This document shows positions 40,879 through 40,955 of a DNA stretch of 40,955 bases, in pieces. Within the stretch, counting starts at the first letter, position 1; every line of letters begins with the position of its first letter. The translations under genes were made by a program, and so were the position numbers. The stretch spans positions 1 to 40,955 of the forward strand of contig MWCD01000035.1 in the NCBI GenBank assembly GCA_002069885.1, given 5' to 3'. Below the pieces are notes generated by a model that was given only the letters and a program-made list of their open reading frames with translations, was not told where the DNA came from and did no database searches. The DNA is from a bacterium ADurb.Bin236. Lineage in GTDB: Bacteria; UBP15; UBA6099.

Positions 40879-40955
40879 TGTGAGCTTCCCCCCGAAAACT
40901 GGACAGAGGTTTAAGGTGGAAAGAGGGGTGGTGTAGAATCCAGTTTTGGAGGAAC
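40879..40955 (+). mobile_element. Left edge of an IS3-family-like insertion sequence, cut by the window end
   Basis: A sequence that begins TGTGAGCTTCCCCCCGAAAA and continues ACTGGACAG resembles the terminal repeat of IS3-family elements. AAAACTGGA (40895-40903) recurs inverted at 40939-40947, and GGAGGA (40948-40953) stands where the ribosome site of the first transposase ORF would be. The transposase itself lies outside the window. Confidence 0.5.

Overview
The window looks like a piece of an anaerobic, Gram-negative-type bacterium that I cannot place in a phylum. The anaerobe signs are a glycyl radical enzyme with its radical SAM activase and several 4Fe-4S proteins. The cell-wall and lipid genes (class A penicillin-binding protein, PlsC-type acyltransferase, GT2 glycosyltransferase) are ordinary bacterial genes. 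One gene is not: positions 33844-35757 encode an O-phosphoseryl-tRNA synthetase (SepRS), an enzyme known mainly from methanogenic archaea and reported from few bacteria. Here its N-terminus carries the editing domain of archaeal-type threonyl-tRNA synthetase. I regard this fusion as the most unusual item in the window.

Region 1 (1-~960, minus strand, very GC-rich) is the tail of a conjugation operon of trb type: the C-terminal end of TrbJ, a TrbK-alt protein and the N-terminal two thirds of TrbL. Region 2 (~960-13661) is the early and middle half of a Mu-like transposable phage, mostly on the minus strand. From its left end at about 13661 it holds an outward-facing repressor, a control region, CII-like and XRE regulators, MuA-type transposase, MuB-type ATPase, Gam, GemA-like protein, an amidase endolysin and a Mor activator. 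No head or tail gene is present. The first late gene runs in frame into the TrbJ C-terminus, so the phage is either broken and fused to an integrated conjugative element or the contig is chimeric. The phage half is rich in small repeats: two families of palindromes at gene ends, a 116-bp tandem repeat with a tRNA T-arm-like core, and six palindromes upstream of an XRE gene.

Region 3 (13662-31754) is chromosomal housekeeping: CstA transporter, a small Cys-rich protein, PlsC-like acyltransferase, N-acyl-D-amino-acid deacylase, PBP1A, a secreted DUF2059 protein, MBL hydrolase, FAD oxidoreductase, HemW, a dolichyl-phosphate-mannose-synthase-like glycosyltransferase, a VOC-fold protein, half-size GDT1, a NapH-like ferredoxin membrane protein, a stand-alone E2-type acyltransferase and a diacylglycerol-kinase-like protein. 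AT-richer patches (27203-28283, 31755-33843, 39374-end) carry accessory genes: an unknown membrane protein, an AbiV-like abortive infection protein with a long extension, an HNH-type protein, and the edge of an IS3-like element at the window end.

Region 4 (33844-39373) holds the SepRS fusion, divergent from a glycyl radical enzyme operon (enzyme plus activase) across a GC-rich, hairpin-bearing intergenic stretch. SepRS needs a partner, SepCysS, to make Cys-tRNA; it is not in this window. All functional calls rest on reading motifs and recalling families; no database search was run.
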